DNA of 64,000 bases from Thalassia testudinum. Lineage: Eukaryota > Streptophyta > Magnoliopsida > Alismatales > Hydrocharitaceae. Of the stretch, positions 35,603 to 47,685 are shown piece after piece. A program made the translations under genes and the position numbers. Each line of letters starts with the position of its first letter. Position 1 is the stretch's first letter. The stretch is taken from the NCBI GenBank assembly GCA_037157565.1, contig JAZHRO010000054.1, positions 13,189,501-13,253,500 of the forward strand. Reading direction: 5' to 3'. The notes beneath the pieces were generated by a model that did no database searches, had not been told where the DNA came from, and saw only the letters and a list, made by a program, of their open reading frames with translations.

Positions 35603-36421
35603 TCAACTGGCTATTAATTCCAAGTCGACTGATGCAGACAGGTCCTGCGTGTCGTGTGCTCCCCTAATGTTCGTTGCTGCGCGGGTATTCGTCCTGTCGA
35701 ATAGTCCCATGGGGTCATTGTTGATGGAGTTCTCGCACATATTCTCGAGAATCTCCCACACGGTGTCCTCATGTTGACCCATGATATTTCCTCCACAGGA
35801 TGCATTGACGAACAGTCTAATATCCTCATGGAGTCCCTGGTAAAAAGACTGGACTTGTTCCCATTTAGGAACTCCGTGATGGGGGCACTTTCTCACGAGA
35901 TCCTAAAAACGATCCCATGCCTCATGAAGAGGTTCTCCCGTTTGTTGCGTGAAGTGAGTAATCTGATGGCGCGAGGCATTGATCCGACCAACGGGGAGGA
36001 ACTTCTTCAGGAACTCGAACTGAAGTTCCTCCCAATTGTTGATCGGCCGGGTCTGTGTTTGATACCAATGGGAGGCCTTGTCCATAAGGGAGAAAGAGAA
36101 CATCTTCATAAGGAGAATATCTCGATTTTGCGCATCTGGCCCGAAAGTCTGGGCCAGATGCTTTAGTTGTTTAATGTACTGGATGGGGTCATCAGAATTA
36201 AGCTCATGGAATTTAGGAATGGCATGAATCATGTTGGGCTTTAGTTCAGGATCAGGTCCTCCAGTCAGGATTCTGACTCGAGGTTCAATTGCCACCGCAG
36301 CGGGATTATAGTGATCTCGCATCATGGGACGCTGCGGTGGGTTCATGAAGTTCTGGAAGAGATCGTTGAGTCGCTGGAGCTGGTACTCTAGGTTATTCTC
36401 TTCCTCACCTGGCTGAGCCAT
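35603..36421 (-). pseudogene. Gag (capsid) of the Athila-like element
   Basis: It begins MAQPGEEENNLEYQLQRLND at 36,421, and the retrotransposon gag core follows (IPKFHELNSDDPIQYIKQL, then KASHWYQTQ, NNWEELQFEFLKKF, and HEAWDRF). One stop after HEAWDRF near 35,900 splits it. The second part continues in frame (CPHHGVPKWEQVQSFYQGL). The protein packages element RNA. The stop makes this copy non-functional. Confidence 0.88.
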
Positions 36422-37460
36422 TGTGGAAGAATAAGGGGAATTAGGTTCAGAATCGGAAGAAATGTCTATGTGAAGGGTTGGTTGAACACGTAAGGGTACC
36501 GAGGCTTAGCCTCGGGGAGAGTGAATTTCTAAAGGAGGTTTTAAGGACTTCCTACCAAACATACACTGATGGAGTGGATGAGTTTAGCAGGTGCTAGACC
36601 CAATCAAGACACCCAAAATGTTGGGTGACTATAGAGGTTCGGGGCGAATGGTACTCCTTAATCAGAAGGTCGTCCACCTGAGAATTACCTGGGCAGCCAG
36701 AGAAGGTGAGTCACGCGAAGACCCCTACACGGTAGAGCGCCCCCACGGGTTACAGGATTTCCCCCACCCGACCTCTCTTGTCACTGAGATTCCATGTAGA
36801 TTAGAATGTAGATTAGGATCAAGGTGCTTAGGGTTTTCACTTGAACTTTAACCTTTTGAGTGCAAAGAGTGACCGAATTTAAAGGTTGGTTGATCCAAGC
36901 GATCAACTTCACCTATTAGTTCCTTTTGAGAGCTTATTAGGTCTTGTCTTTTGGGGTTCAAGTGACTTAAGAGTCGGATTGTTTAGGGTTTCTCTTAATA
37001 GTTATTTTCAAGCAATGTCTTGGGCACACTTCTTTTGGGAATTTTCCATTCTTGCTTAGAAAAGTGTGTCTCTAAAACCCTAGCTTTGAATCTCATATTG
37101 GCTCTAATTGGTCCAGTTAGTTGCCTCTAGATTGGGTAGTTAGGACTCAAGTAAGAAGGTTTTAGCCCTAACTACCTTTAATGGATGTATAGATAAGGTA
37201 TGTTGAAATTTGAAAACAGGCAACTTTGGTGTTTTACTACGTATGAAAGACAGGTTATTCCTAAATTATTTTTTTCTTTTTCTTCCTCTTTAGAATTTAG
37301 GGGTTTAAACGAGATGATAGAAAATTACCTGCCCTTGGTGTGGTTATTGTACGGCTGCTTGTTTTCCTCATGATTTCCTGTGCTTGCACAACAAAAGAGA
37401 AGAGATTAGTTAATAGGAAATCAAAAATTGTGAATCAATAGCTTTTGGAATGGTCGTTGT
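36422..37460 (-). other. 5' leader of the Athila-like element
   Basis: Noncoding, homologous to the leader of the element at 20,890-31,058. See that entry. Confidence 0.7.
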
Positions 37461-37478
37461 TCCCCGGCAACGGTGCCA
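37461..37478 (-). promoter_or_regulatory. Primer-binding site, tRNA-Asp type with one mismatch
   Basis: The plus strand TCCCCGGCAACGGTGCCA differs from the tRNA-Asp 3' end by one base (T for C). It lies five bases from the LTR start at 37,484. Confidence 0.85.
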
Positions 37479-37483
37479 AAAAC

Positions 37484-37773
37484 TGGTTGCGTTAGGGTTT
37501 CGTCGTGTTATTTTTAAGTCTTAGGCGTTGTAGTATATTACAAAAAGCTATCACCAGTTTACAATTTATTACTCGGAATTAAAAGTTTCCCGAGGTCGAA
37601 CTCAAGGAGCAAACTATGATTCCAGAAGCATATGAATTCACAATATATAATGTTTTACAAAAATTAAGACAAAGGAGAGAGAGAGAGAGCAAAAATTGCT
37701 TCTTTTCTTTTTTTTTTCCTTTCCTTCTCTTCTCCTTTCCTCTTTCTTCTGCATCTTCTTCTTCTTTGCTGCA
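37484..37773 (-). repeat. 5' LTR of the Athila-like element, inner part
   Basis: Starts TGGTTGCG and matches 32,397-32,690. It is interrupted after TTTGCTGCA by the solo LTR and resumes at 42,345. Confidence 0.9.
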
Positions 37774-39285
37774 TGATGAGAACCTCATCATAAACCCTAA
37801 CTAACACAATCTAACCCTGATATGTGAGAAAAAGCTCCTACATGACCCAAAGAAAGGCTTAACTCAGAGAATTCTGAGTTTAAGAATAAAAGAAATCATA
37901 AGGGGTAAAACTGTAATTTCACCAATGCAGTTGGCAAACAGGGTAATGAAGGGTCCAAACACAGGTCAAACAAGCCTAATAAGAAGGAAAGTGGGATGAT
38001 CTGATCTAAAAAGGGTTATAGCAACTTCAAGAAATTAAATGACATTCTGTAACCCTAAAATAAATCCACTTCAATTCACGAGGTTCGAGGCAGGGTAAAA
38101 ATCAACTAAACCCTCTAAAATTCATAGAAAAATAATCTCTAGGGTTTAGAACCTCCAATTTGGCCTTAGAAACCATTTCTGACCTAAAAAGAGAACCATG
38201 CCCAATTAATGACTTAATTTAGGTTTTTACTCAAATTGGCCAGTCAAACTTGGTCCAACCTAGAATTAAAATTCACCATTAAAATCCTTAGGTTCAGATT
38301 AGTTTTGTATAAAAACTTGAGCCTAAGAAGAGACCTCCTTGGCCGACTTTACAATTTGGTCCTCTTCATTTACTTTTTGACCCTCATCTTTCGAAACCCT
38401 TACATTTTAGCTCCCATATTTTCATCGTTCTTTGCAAAACGGTTCCCCCTGCAAACTCTGCGCAGCACCATGCTCCGGCGACCTTACGCGGAGTATGGCG
38501 CCGCGCAAAGAAGGGTTACCGCCCTGCAAAGCAAAAGCGGGGTTCCCTACGACGTCCTCTGTCGCAAGGACCCGGCCATGCCCTCTGCCGACCACCATAC
38601 CTTCCGTGCGAACGAGCGGAAGTTATGGGTGTCCCTTCCGGCCATGCTCCGGCGAGGCTGGCACGTCACCAACCCGCTCCTCCCTCTGTGCCAACCCCTT
38701 TATAAGGATCGGCACCCCCTGCCGGCTCCTGCAAGCTCTTCTTTGATGGAGAAAACCCCCCACTTCATCCCTTCCTCCTCCGTCAGAAAGCCCGAAGCTT
38801 CCGGCAACTTCCTCCTCTTCCTCCTCGTCGCTCTGCTGCCTTACCTGCAGCAGGGTTCTCCTTGCTCCATCGTCCGTGCCGTGCTGTACTCGCCGGCGCC
38901 CTCCGCCTGCTTCCTCGTCGCCGCATTCCTCCTCCAGGGCTCATTCTTCTCCAGCTTCGGCAGATACGAGCCGGCTACTCCGCCCTCCCCCTTCATCTAA
39001 AACTTAGGTAAATAGCTTCCTCTCCTCCTCCCTTACATTTACCCTCTCTCAATTTACCTTTTTACTCCACCGCACGCGACTTCCACCTCCACCTGCTCCG
39101 TCTCTGACCACCTTCTCCGGCGAGCCCATCCCACCTCCACAGACCTCCTCACTCCTCGCTGACTACCCCAGAAGCTCCCCCTCACTTCACTCAACCGATC
39201 CCCCCATCCCATTCACTGCCAAACGCCACCAAACCACCCCCTGAACAAACCCACCTCTCCGGCCACAGTCCGACCTAGGGCTACC

Positions 39286-41011
39286 TGTAATTTCCCTACT
39301 TGGAGGGGTGAGATCAGCGTGACAAAAAAAATGCGGAATTGAAAATATAAAGCAATCTCACAAAATAAGCAATCACAAAATGTACACAGGAATTTTTAGG
39401 TGGAAACCCAAACCGGGTGAAAACCACCACCTAACCCTCTCGAGTTAGGATTTTCCGATCAACCTAGTTGATCAAATCCACTAACCGAATCACTTTAAAA
39501 CGAGGGTGATTCAACCTCAGTACAACCACGCTACAAGTACGAGGGTAGCGTTCCTCAACCCCTTCTCTCCACGAGAAGGATTTTGTCCCACGAAGGAGAC
39601 GAGAATTCGCAAAGCGAATACCCAACCAAAAGACAAAGGTAAAATAAACAACAAACCTATAGAGCCAACAAAGTAATAAACCTAAGCTTCTATAGGATTT
39701 AGGAAACTCCCCTTTGCAAGGAGTGCGTCGACGATGACGCGGGTGCGTGAGCCACGCAACGGCGCAATGTCGCTCTCGTAGACAACGGCGGGAGAGCGGG
39801 TGCGCGAAGGGAATGATGCTCTCAAGATGATGGAGCTTGAGCTTAGAGAGCAAGAGCTTCTTGGACACAAGAGAGTGGAAATACTTGATCTTAGTGTATC
39901 TTGGTCTCTCTAGGTGTGTCTCTTTGTGTATTTTGGTGTGTAAAGGCTCCCCCCTATTTATAGAGGCCTTAGGAAGGCTTTGGAAGGCTTAAGAAAGGTT
40001 CTATAGCCGTTGGGAACAAAGCCCAACAGAATCAAGCCGAAATCAGGGCAATGATTACACTTGACAGGGTTATCAGACGTCTAACTCTTTCATCAGACGT
40101 CTGGAGGGCCACTTTAAGACGTCTGATTTCAAGGTCAGACGTCTGATTCTATGCGGGTTTCTCCCTGACTTGAATCAGATCTAAACAGGGTTTTTACGCA
40201 AGTCCATCAGACGACATACAAGACGTCTGGCACTATGTCTGGACGTCTGGAAACCTACTTTTACTGTGGGAATTGATTTCCAAACGTTGCAACGGCTAGA
40301 AAATCTCTGAAAAGAGATTTTGGGTCAGCCGAGGCAAAACGGTCATTTATCAGACGTCTGGAAAGGCCTAAGGACGTCTGATAAGGCTCTAACGGTCATA
40401 TTCTTGAGTGTCTGCTAAGCCAGCCAACGGTCCACTAATTGGACGTCTGGCAAATCCATCAGACGTCTTCTAAGACGTCTGGTATAAGGTCTGGACGTCT
40501 GATTTCATCAGACAGAACTACCTATGTCCAGCCTAACAGTTATCAGACGTCTGAAACAACAGTCAGACGTCTTAAAATACATTATAAGACGTCTGATTTG
40601 GGAATTAGACGTTGGAAAGTCTGTTTGAACCCTATATTGGTTTTCTAAGTATTCTACAGAAAACCTAAGTATCCTAGGGTTGTGCCGGTGTTCCTAGGAC
40701 TACTGTTAGGGTTCTTTGAGGCTCTTTAACAGAAATATCTAAGGAAATAAAGAGCAACAAAAGAAACGAAAAATACAACAAGAACAAAAGAAGGAAATCT
40801 ATCCTATTCTTCATTTCCTTCCATCTTCAATCTTTCGCTCCACGCGAACCTCTCTGTTTTCCGTCAAGCTCTTCCAATCCGTCCTGGATGCGAGCTCGAA
40901 CTCCGTCTAAACACGTCCATATTTGCAATTGACCTGAAATCTATGACTCAAATTGTAAATGTTAAATAACACGTGTTTTTTTATCATCAAAACAAATGAT
41001 CGTGGTGCTCT
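39286..41011 (-). mobile_element. Copia-type (SIRE/Maximus-like) solo LTR
   Basis: Flanked by the perfect duplication CTACC (39,281-39,285 and 41,012-41,016). On the minus strand it starts TGTTGGTGCTAGAGCACCAC and ends AATTACA. The start resembles LTRs of SIRE/Maximus elements. A minus-strand TATA box (TATAAATA) lies at 39,955-39,962. It has no internal region and is 1,726 bases long. Its U3 part contains the AGACGTCT array. Confidence 0.85.
40074..40620. repeat. Array of AGACGTCT palindromes in the Copia LTR U3
   Basis: Eleven or so copies of AGACGTCT, usually as TCAGACGTCTG, plus several GGACGTCTG variants within about 550 bases. The array is 110-660 bases upstream of the LTR TATA box on the LTR's own strand. 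GACGTC is an ACGT-core site of the kind bound by bZIP factors. Confidence 0.85.
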
Positions 41012-42344
41012 AGCACCAACACTACCTCCACACGCGGTGTCATGCCTCGCCACCACCCGCACTGCCTTCGCTGCACTCCGGCGAAGCTCCCTGCGTCTTC
41101 GGATTAGGCCGAGAGGCCGTATTCCTGTTTTCAGGTCGCAGCCCCTTCGCCGCCATTACCGAGCTACTGTAGCTCCTTCACCTACAGCTGCAAGCGCTCT
41201 CCAGCCTAGGTGCACGCCCCAGGTTGCGCGGGTCGCCTCTGCGAAGACTCCCAGGTCTGCAGCTGAGGCGAAGAACCCACGAGCTGCTACAATTGCCTGC
41301 GGCTTCCTCAGCCGCAGGCGCTAATTTGGGAGGTGGGACTGAGGCGGGACTTTAGTCCCACCTCGGAAGTGCGTGGCCAAGCGCCCGCACTTAAATTGGA
41401 AAAGTGTCTAAGGTTATTCGCCTTCGAACACAGGGGTCAAGTCCCTCTGCGCGCCACACACTCGCTCGCCCTCGCCTGCACTCACGCCCCACGGGTCTGG
41501 GCAGGATCCGATTACCCAAACCGCGCACTCCTTGCCCACCACCGCACATCGGTGGGCCTGGTCCCGGGCGCGATACCCGCACCCGATTACCCGGCTCTGG
41601 GAGAGCGGTCCTAAGAGAGAAATCTGAGAAAGAGAGAGACACGGGGAAGGGTAGGGGTAGGTTTGCTCTCTAATCCTTGTGTGAGAGTGCAGGAATAGAA
41701 GGAAAAGAAGGAAGGAAGGAAAAGAAGAAGAAGGGAAGCAGCTGAAGCCTCAACCGCTCAGGGCAGCCGAAGAAGAAGAAGAAACGAAGGAGAGAAACAG
41801 AAGAAAAGAAGAGAAGGAAGGCACTGTAGCAAACCTACAGTTAAGTCGTCTGACCACCGCACCAGACAACGGATGAGCAGCGGCCGGAACAAAAAGAAGA
41901 AGAAAGAAGACTAAAGCCGCAAGCAAGGAAAGAATGAAAGAGAAGAACAGAAGAAAAGAAGCAGAAAAAAAAAAAAGAAGGCTGAAGAAGAAGTCAGAGA
42001 AGAAGAAGAAGATTACCACAGCTACAGAAGAAGAAAAGAAATGAAAGAAGAAGAGAGGAAGACTCTGCAGGAAAAAGAAGAGAAGGAGAACAGCTGAAAG
42101 AAGAGGAAGGATAGAAAGAAAAGGAGGAGAGAAGAAGAAGAAGCCAAGACAAACTCTCTCTCTCTTATTTTTTTAATCTAATAGAGAACTTTTATATTTC
42201 TAGAATTCCAGTAGCTCCCTGAGTTTGACCTCGGGAAAACTGTTTCCGAGTAAAAATTTGCAATAGTAATCTGGTAGCTGTCTTATTACATACTATAATG
42301 ATTGTAATTTAAAGTATAATAAACGTAAACAAGCTAACCGGTCA

Positions 42345-44810
42345 CTAGAGGCTCCCTCCTTCTCTTTTCTCTTTCTTTTTCTCTGGCCCGTCCTCCTCTC
42401 TTCTCTCCTGCTCCGCTCCTTCCTTTCTTTCCGACGTCCGATTAAGAAATCAGATGCCTTATCTGATCAGCCTCTCCTTCTTTTCTTTCCTCTTGGCTTC
42501 TCTGGCTTCTTCTGCTCCTCTCCTTCCTTCCTTCTCCTTTCTTCTTCTCTGCGGCTAAGTCCCAGCCGCTGCTCTTCCTCTTCTTTCTTTCTTCCTTCCT
42601 TCCTTTTTCTCTTCAGCAGCTCCTTGCTTCTTCCTACCTCACCAGTTCCCTGCACACACACACAAGCTCAGTGCAAAACACCTACCCTACCGCTTTCCCG
42701 CGTCTCTCTCTCTCTGAATCTCTCTTTGGTACGCTCTCCCAAAGTCGGGTAATCGGGTCGGGTTGCGTGCCCGGCTCAAGGCGCACCAACGTGGGTGGTG
42801 CACGAGGAGTGCACAGGAGTGGGTGTAGTCAGGTCAGGTCCACGTGGGAAGAGCTGCGAACGAGCCCCGAGTGATAGGTGAGGAGGGACCTCACCCCAGT
42901 GATTCGAGGCGAAATGCCTCTGTGACTCTTTCAATTTATGTGTGGGCATACGCCCACACACTTCCGAGGTGGGACTAAAGTCCCACCTCCGCTCCGCGCA
43001 TTTGCAGGTAGGAAAGCTCGACCAATTTGGGGCGGAGGCAGAGGCCTTCGACCCCAAATTGAGGTCCTGAGTGTGTGCGCAAATACCCTCCGCGCGCTCT
43101 CGGCTGCAGACCTGGAGCTGAAAAGGCCTGGAGCTGCTCGCTAAGCAGCTCCTGCTATTCATCAATGGTGGCGAGGGGGGGCCAGACCTAAAAACACTAA
43201 AACAGCCTCACGGCCACATCAGAAAGCTCAGGAAGCTTCGCCAAAGTACGGCGAAGGCGGTGCGGGGGTCGGCGTGACAGGAAAGTGCCTGTGGCCGTGT
43301 GCCTAGGGCACACTGCAGAGGTGCAGGTGGGTGTGTTTTAGGGGTGGTCTGGAGGTGCGGGGTGGTGAATGGAGGGCTGATTTGGTGTCAGCGAGGTGTC
43401 GTGGTGCTTTAGGGGTGATTGGCGAGGCAGATGGAGGCATGGGGCGGTGGAAACGCCTCGCCGGAGGACGGCCGGAGATGGAGAAGGTGGTGATGGACAG
43501 TGGTGGTCGGTGGGTGGAAATAGCAAATTGAGAAGGGGGAAATAACAGAGAGAGAATTGGGAAGGTTTTTACCTACTTAATTGACGAAGAGGGAAAGAGG
43601 AGGTGCCCGATGCATGCCTGCCGGCGCTGGGGACGAAGGTGCCCAGAAGGGGGGTAACGGCGACAAGGAGGGGATCTGGAGGCGCCAGCTGGTGCGGCCT
43701 GGCGTGGGAAGACGAGGACAAGTAGACTCTCTGCGGGTGTGGTAGCAGAGCGACGAAGAGGAGGAGGAAAGATCGTTGGAAGCATTGGGCTGTCTGACCA
43801 GAGTGAGAGGAGACGAAGTATGGGGGTGTTCTTCGGCCAAAACAAGCTTATCCTGACCGGAGGACCCTGCTGCTCCTTTTATAGCAGCTGGAGGGAGGAG
43901 ATTCCCGAGGATCGATCGTGGAGAGCATGCCGGAGTTGGCCGGAGATGGAGACCCATTCCTCTCCTGCGTTCGCACGAGATGCGTGGGCACTAGCAGGCC
44001 ATGGCAGGGGGTTCCTGCGAAAGAGGACGACGCAGGGAACCCCCCTTTCGTTCCTGAGAGCGGCCCCCATACCCTACATAGCGCCATCCTCCGCTCAAGG
44101 TCACCGAAGGTATGGGCGCCTGCGTGGGGTGGCAGAGGGACTGTTCTGTAAAGAACGAAAGAGAAGCTGCAGGGCAAAAAACAAGGGTTCAAGAAGATAA
44201 AGGTCGAAAAGGAATTCAAGAGAACCAATTTGTAAAGTAGGTCAAGATGGCCTTCCCTTAGGTTCAAATTTTTTTACCAACCTAATTTGGACATAAGGAA
44301 TTCAATGGTGTAATTTGATTTTAGGTTTGACCACATTTGAGCAGTCAATTTGTGCAAAAACCCAAATTAGGTCACAAATTGTGCATGGCTCTCAATTTAA
44401 GTCAAGATAGGTTGTAAAGGCCAAATTGAAGGTTCTAAACCCTAGGGAATATTTTTCCATGAATTTTAGAGGATTTAGTTGATTTTTATCCTGCCTAGAA
44501 CCTTGTAAATTAAAGTGGATTTGTTTTTAGAGTTACAGAATGTCATTTAATTCCTAGAAGTTGCTATAACCCTTTTCGACTCAGGCTATCCCACTTTCTT
44601 TCTTATTAAGCCCATTTGACCTGTATTCAGACCCTTAGACACCCTAATTGTGCACTGCATTGGTAAAATTATAGTTTTAACCCTTATGACTTGTTTTATT
44701 CTTCAATTAAGAATTCTCTGAGTTTGGCTTTTCTTTAGGTTTTGTAGGAGCTTTTTCACACTTATTTTGATCAAATGCGCTAGTTAGGGTTCATGATGCG
44801 GATCTCATCA
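42345..44810 (-). repeat. 5' LTR of the Athila-like element, outer part
   Basis: It resumes with CTAGAGGCTCCCTCC, as in the truncated 3' LTR (32,686 on), and runs to CTCATCA at 44,810. A minus-strand TATA box (TATAAAAG) lies at 43,876-43,883. Chance ORFs in the GC-rich middle are not genes. Confidence 0.88.
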
Positions 44811-45567
44811 TCTTTTAGAAATACCTGATAAACCGCCGGTAATAGCCTGCCAATCCCAAGAAACTGCGGATCTCTGTCAGAGTACGCAGTCTCTCCCACC
44901 TGAGCACTGCCTCAACCTTAGCTGGGTCCACAGCCAAGCCATTCCCTGAAATCACATAACCTAAGAAGGTCACCTCCCAGAACCAGAACTCGCACTTGTT
45001 GTACTTGATGTACAGCCTACGTCGTCTCAGTGTGTCCAAAACCATCCGCAAGTGCTGTCCGTGCTGCACCCAATCCCGAGAGTAGATGAGCACATCATCA
45101 ATAAATACCACCACAAACTGATCCAGATATGGTCTGAACACCCGGTTCATCAAGTCGATGAAAGTAGCAGGGTCGTTGGTCAGCCCAAACGGCATGACCA
45201 AAAACTCGTAGTGTCCGTACCGGGTGTGGAAAGCTATCTTTGAGACATCGGTCTCCTTGATTCTGAACTGGTGGTAGCCAAACCTCAAGTCTATCTTGGA
45301 GAATACCGTGGCACCTCGCAACTGGTCAAACAAATCATCAATCCTCGACAGCGGATACCTGTTCTTGATGGTAACCCTATTCAGCCGTCTGTAGTCCACA
45401 CAAAGGCGTAAGGTACCATCCCTCTTCTTCACAAATAATATCTGGGCTTCCCACGAGGAAGCACTGGGCCTCACAAAGCCCTTCTCCAGAAGGTCCTACA
45501 ACTGGGACTTGAGTTCTCGCAGCTCAAGTGGAGCCATCCTGTAAGGTGCTGTATAAATGGGGCTGGT
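44811..45567 (-). pseudogene. Reverse transcriptase of the Tekay-type element
   Basis: On the minus strand: [15 protein letters not shown], then [46 protein letters not shown], the catalytic [23 protein letters not shown] and [20 protein letters not shown] follows YF and a stop precedes DLL. The frame is cut at 44,811 by the Athila-like insertion and continues at 32,396. Confidence 0.92.
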
Positions 45568-46616
45568 CCCCGGTACCAGTGAGATCTCAAACTCGATCTT
45601 ACGCTCAGGCGGTAGTCCTGGCAGCTCCTTTGGGAACACGTTGGGGTACTCTTTGACCACCAGGATACACTGAAAATCTGTCATGGGACTGGGCTCTGCC
45701 ACTACACAAGCCAGAAAGCCCTCACACCCCTGGCCCAAAAGTCTCACCGCCCAAAGTGCAGAAATGCACCAGAAACCTCCGTCCACTGGCTGTCCGTGAA
45801 ACTCAAAAGAAGGCATCTCCGGTATGGAGAAGACGATCTTCCTCTCAGAACAGTCCACCAAGGCATGGTAAGCAGACAGCCAATCCACCCCCAGAATCAC
45901 GCCAAAGTCCTCCATCGGTATCACAATCAGATCAGCGGGGAGGCTGTGTCCCCCAACACTGACCTCACAGCCTGTGTAAACCTCCTCAGCTACAAACAAC
46001 TGACCACCCTGACCTCTGATCACGAACGGATCCTCTAACAACACACAGTCCTACCTCAAACTGACAGCAAAACTAGCAGCAACAAACGATTGCGTGGCGC
46101 CAGAATCAAAAAGTGTGTAAACTAGTCTGCTGAAAACTGTAACCATACCTGTCACCACTGAACCTGAAGCTCTAGCGTCTCTGTGTGTCAGGGCGTTAAC
46201 ACGCCCCTCAACTCTAGCTGCGGACGAAGCAGCCACACTTTGCGTTGGACGGGTAGCCGCTGGCCGATACCCTCCCCGCAACTGCTGACCTCCCCCGCGC
46301 GTCTATGAACCACGGCCTATTGCTCGTCCTCCAGCACTCGGTGCAGGGAGCATCTGCTGACCTCCTGCCCTAGACAGGTAGTCCCTCCTAATGTGGCCCG
46401 ACTGGCCACACTGGTAGCAAAGGGGAACTCGACTCCCGCCCTCGGTAGGTCCTGGCTAACGGCTGGGCGGGGGTCCAGTGCTGGCAACTGGCCCTTGTCG
46501 GGGGCCTCCAAAGGCCACTGATGGCCCCACAAAGCATGACGACTCTCCTGCGGGCGCCGCGTGTCTCCTCTCTCGCTGGCCCTGTGAGTAGTCTGGCCGG
46601 TAGGGCCTCTTCCGTC
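45568..46616 (-). pseudogene. Zinc knuckle and aspartic protease of the Tekay-type element
   Basis: A CCHC knuckle lies near 46,385-46,428 (CYQCGQSGHIRRDY), with the last Cys replaced by Tyr. The protease motif FDSGATQSFVA is at about 46,090-46,125, followed by VYTGCEVSVGGHSLPADLI and GVILGVDWLSAYHALVDC. The linker to RT (PNVFPKELPGLPPER) ends the segment. Stops lie around 46,051 and 46,305. Confidence 0.88.
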
Positions 46617-47501
46617 AGCTGTCAGTGTCACGTGCGGCCGGGTTGGTCTCCTCGTATGTTATAGCTGCCTCCACCACCCTTGAGAACGTAGGCAGCTTCA
46701 GGGGTTTGACATACCCCCGGATAGCAGGCCGGAGCCCCTCGGTGAACCTCCACAGGCGCTCCTCCTCAGTAACTACACCTGCCGCGGCGAAACAAGACAG
46801 CTCCAGAAAACGCATGCGATAGGCGCTCACGGTCATCGCCCCTTGGTGGAGAGTATAGAACTCCCGCCTCCTCTGATCCTGCCACGTCTGGGGGAAGTGC
46901 TGCTCGCAGAAGAGGGTGACAAACTGGTCCCAAGTCGACTCAACCCTCTCCTGACCTCTGACTGCCCTCCACCACTTATGTGCCGCGCTCTCCAGCTGAT
47001 ATGTGGCAAAGGCCACGCGACACTACGCAGGGGGCGAAGGGTGTCAAACACCTTCTCGATCTGCTCGAGCCAGCCCTCCCCCACGGTCGAGTCCTCATCC
47101 CCCTTGAAGGAAGGGGGCTTCAGCTTTCGAAACTATCCGAAAAGCTCGTAGTGGCGCTGAAGTAAGGAAGCTGGTACGCCTCCAGGCAAGGAGGGCTTGC
47201 GCTCGGAAGTGTTAGAGGACGGTGGGGGCGGTGGAGGGCCACCCCCTCCCCCACGTTCAACGCTGTGTCTATCTCGCGGTCCCACAGAGGACTCCCCCTC
47301 CGCAGCCCCAAGGAGAGGCGCCCGTGAAGGCGGGTGGAGCTCCTCTCGTACGATCTCCCGTATCAGCTAGGCAAGGTCCTGGGCCTGAACACCCGGAAGT
47401 AGTTGCTGGTCCACAAAGACGTCGGGCTCAACACGTCTACCCCTCCGACCTCGACCACGGCTGCATCCGCAGCCCGCCTCAATGACTCCACATCGAGGCA
47501 T
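46617..47501 (-). pseudogene. Gag of the Tekay-type element, frameshifted
   Basis: The probable start is MPRCGV at 47,501. Then come a proline- and glycine-rich linker, FKGDEDSTVGEGWLEQIEKV, and after a frameshift near 47,030 YQLESAAHKWWRAV, TWDQFVTLFCEQHFPQ, EFYTLHQGAMTVSAYRMRF and RFTEGLRPAIRGYV. This is the capsid core of Del/Tekay gag. Stops lie near 47,370 and 47,135. Confidence 0.88.
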
Positions 47502-47666
47502 CTCCTGCAAGGAGACGCGAACATATAACAAGAAGATGTCAATTCCAATAGGCATTCAGTAAGAGAGAATCAGAATAGATATCAAAAGGTACATTGTGGT
47601 GGTTACTCTAGTTACAAGCACGTGAATTGGTTATTTTCCAGCTAGTCGGTTCACTTCTCGGGATGA

Positions 47667-47682
47667 CCTTGCTTTGATACCA
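47667..47682 (-). promoter_or_regulatory. Primer-binding site, tRNA-Met type
   Basis: The minus strand reads TGGTATCAAAGCAAGG, three bases after the 5' LTR. The first 12 bases differ by one from the tRNA-Met(initiator) site TGGTATCAGAGC. Confidence 0.8.
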
Positions 47683-47685
47683 TCT

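Larger units (their letters stand above)
37774..42344 (+). mobile_element. Inverted solo LTR related to the Athila-like LTRs
   Basis: It starts TGATGAGAACCTCATCAT and ends GCTAACCGGTCA. Across its length it is a diverged reverse complement of the LTRs at 20,890-23,722 and 28,225-31,058. Without its own insertion (39,286-41,011 plus 5 bases) it is about 2.84 kb, the same as those LTRs. There is no internal region, so it is a solo LTR left by LTR-LTR recombination. A plus-strand TATA box (CTTTATAAGG) lies at 38,698-38,707. Flanks are CTGCA at left and CTAGAGG at right. The uninterrupted sister LTR has CTACAGAGG (about 32,682-32,690), so a CTRCA duplication with a small deletion is likely. Confidence 0.85.
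32397..44810 (-). mobile_element. Athila-like LTR retrotransposon, decayed, inserted at the RT/RNase H boundary
   Basis: On the minus strand: 5' LTR (42,345-44,810 plus 37,484-37,773, split by another insertion), tRNA-Asp-type primer-binding site, leader, gag-protease-RT with many stops, then an abrupt junction near 32,758 to a 361-base remnant of the 3' LTR. RNase H, integrase and most of the 3' LTR are deleted. The outer ends are TGGTTGC at left and CTCATCA at right. The host codons join exactly across the element (TAA AAG A on one side, TT GCA CAT on the other), so the insertion point is certain. There is, however, no 5-base duplication (TGCAA at left, TCTTT at right). Confidence 0.88.

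Noticed and set aside
38236..39000. 254-codon plus-strand ORF
   Set aside because: It falls inside the inverted solo LTR (37,774-42,344), the reverse-complement counterpart of LTR sequence elsewhere, and has no domain.
40074..40620. AGACGTCT array as a possible CRISPR array
   Set aside because: Units are 8-11 bases with irregular spacing inside a plant LTR. There are no cas genes and the genome is eukaryotic.
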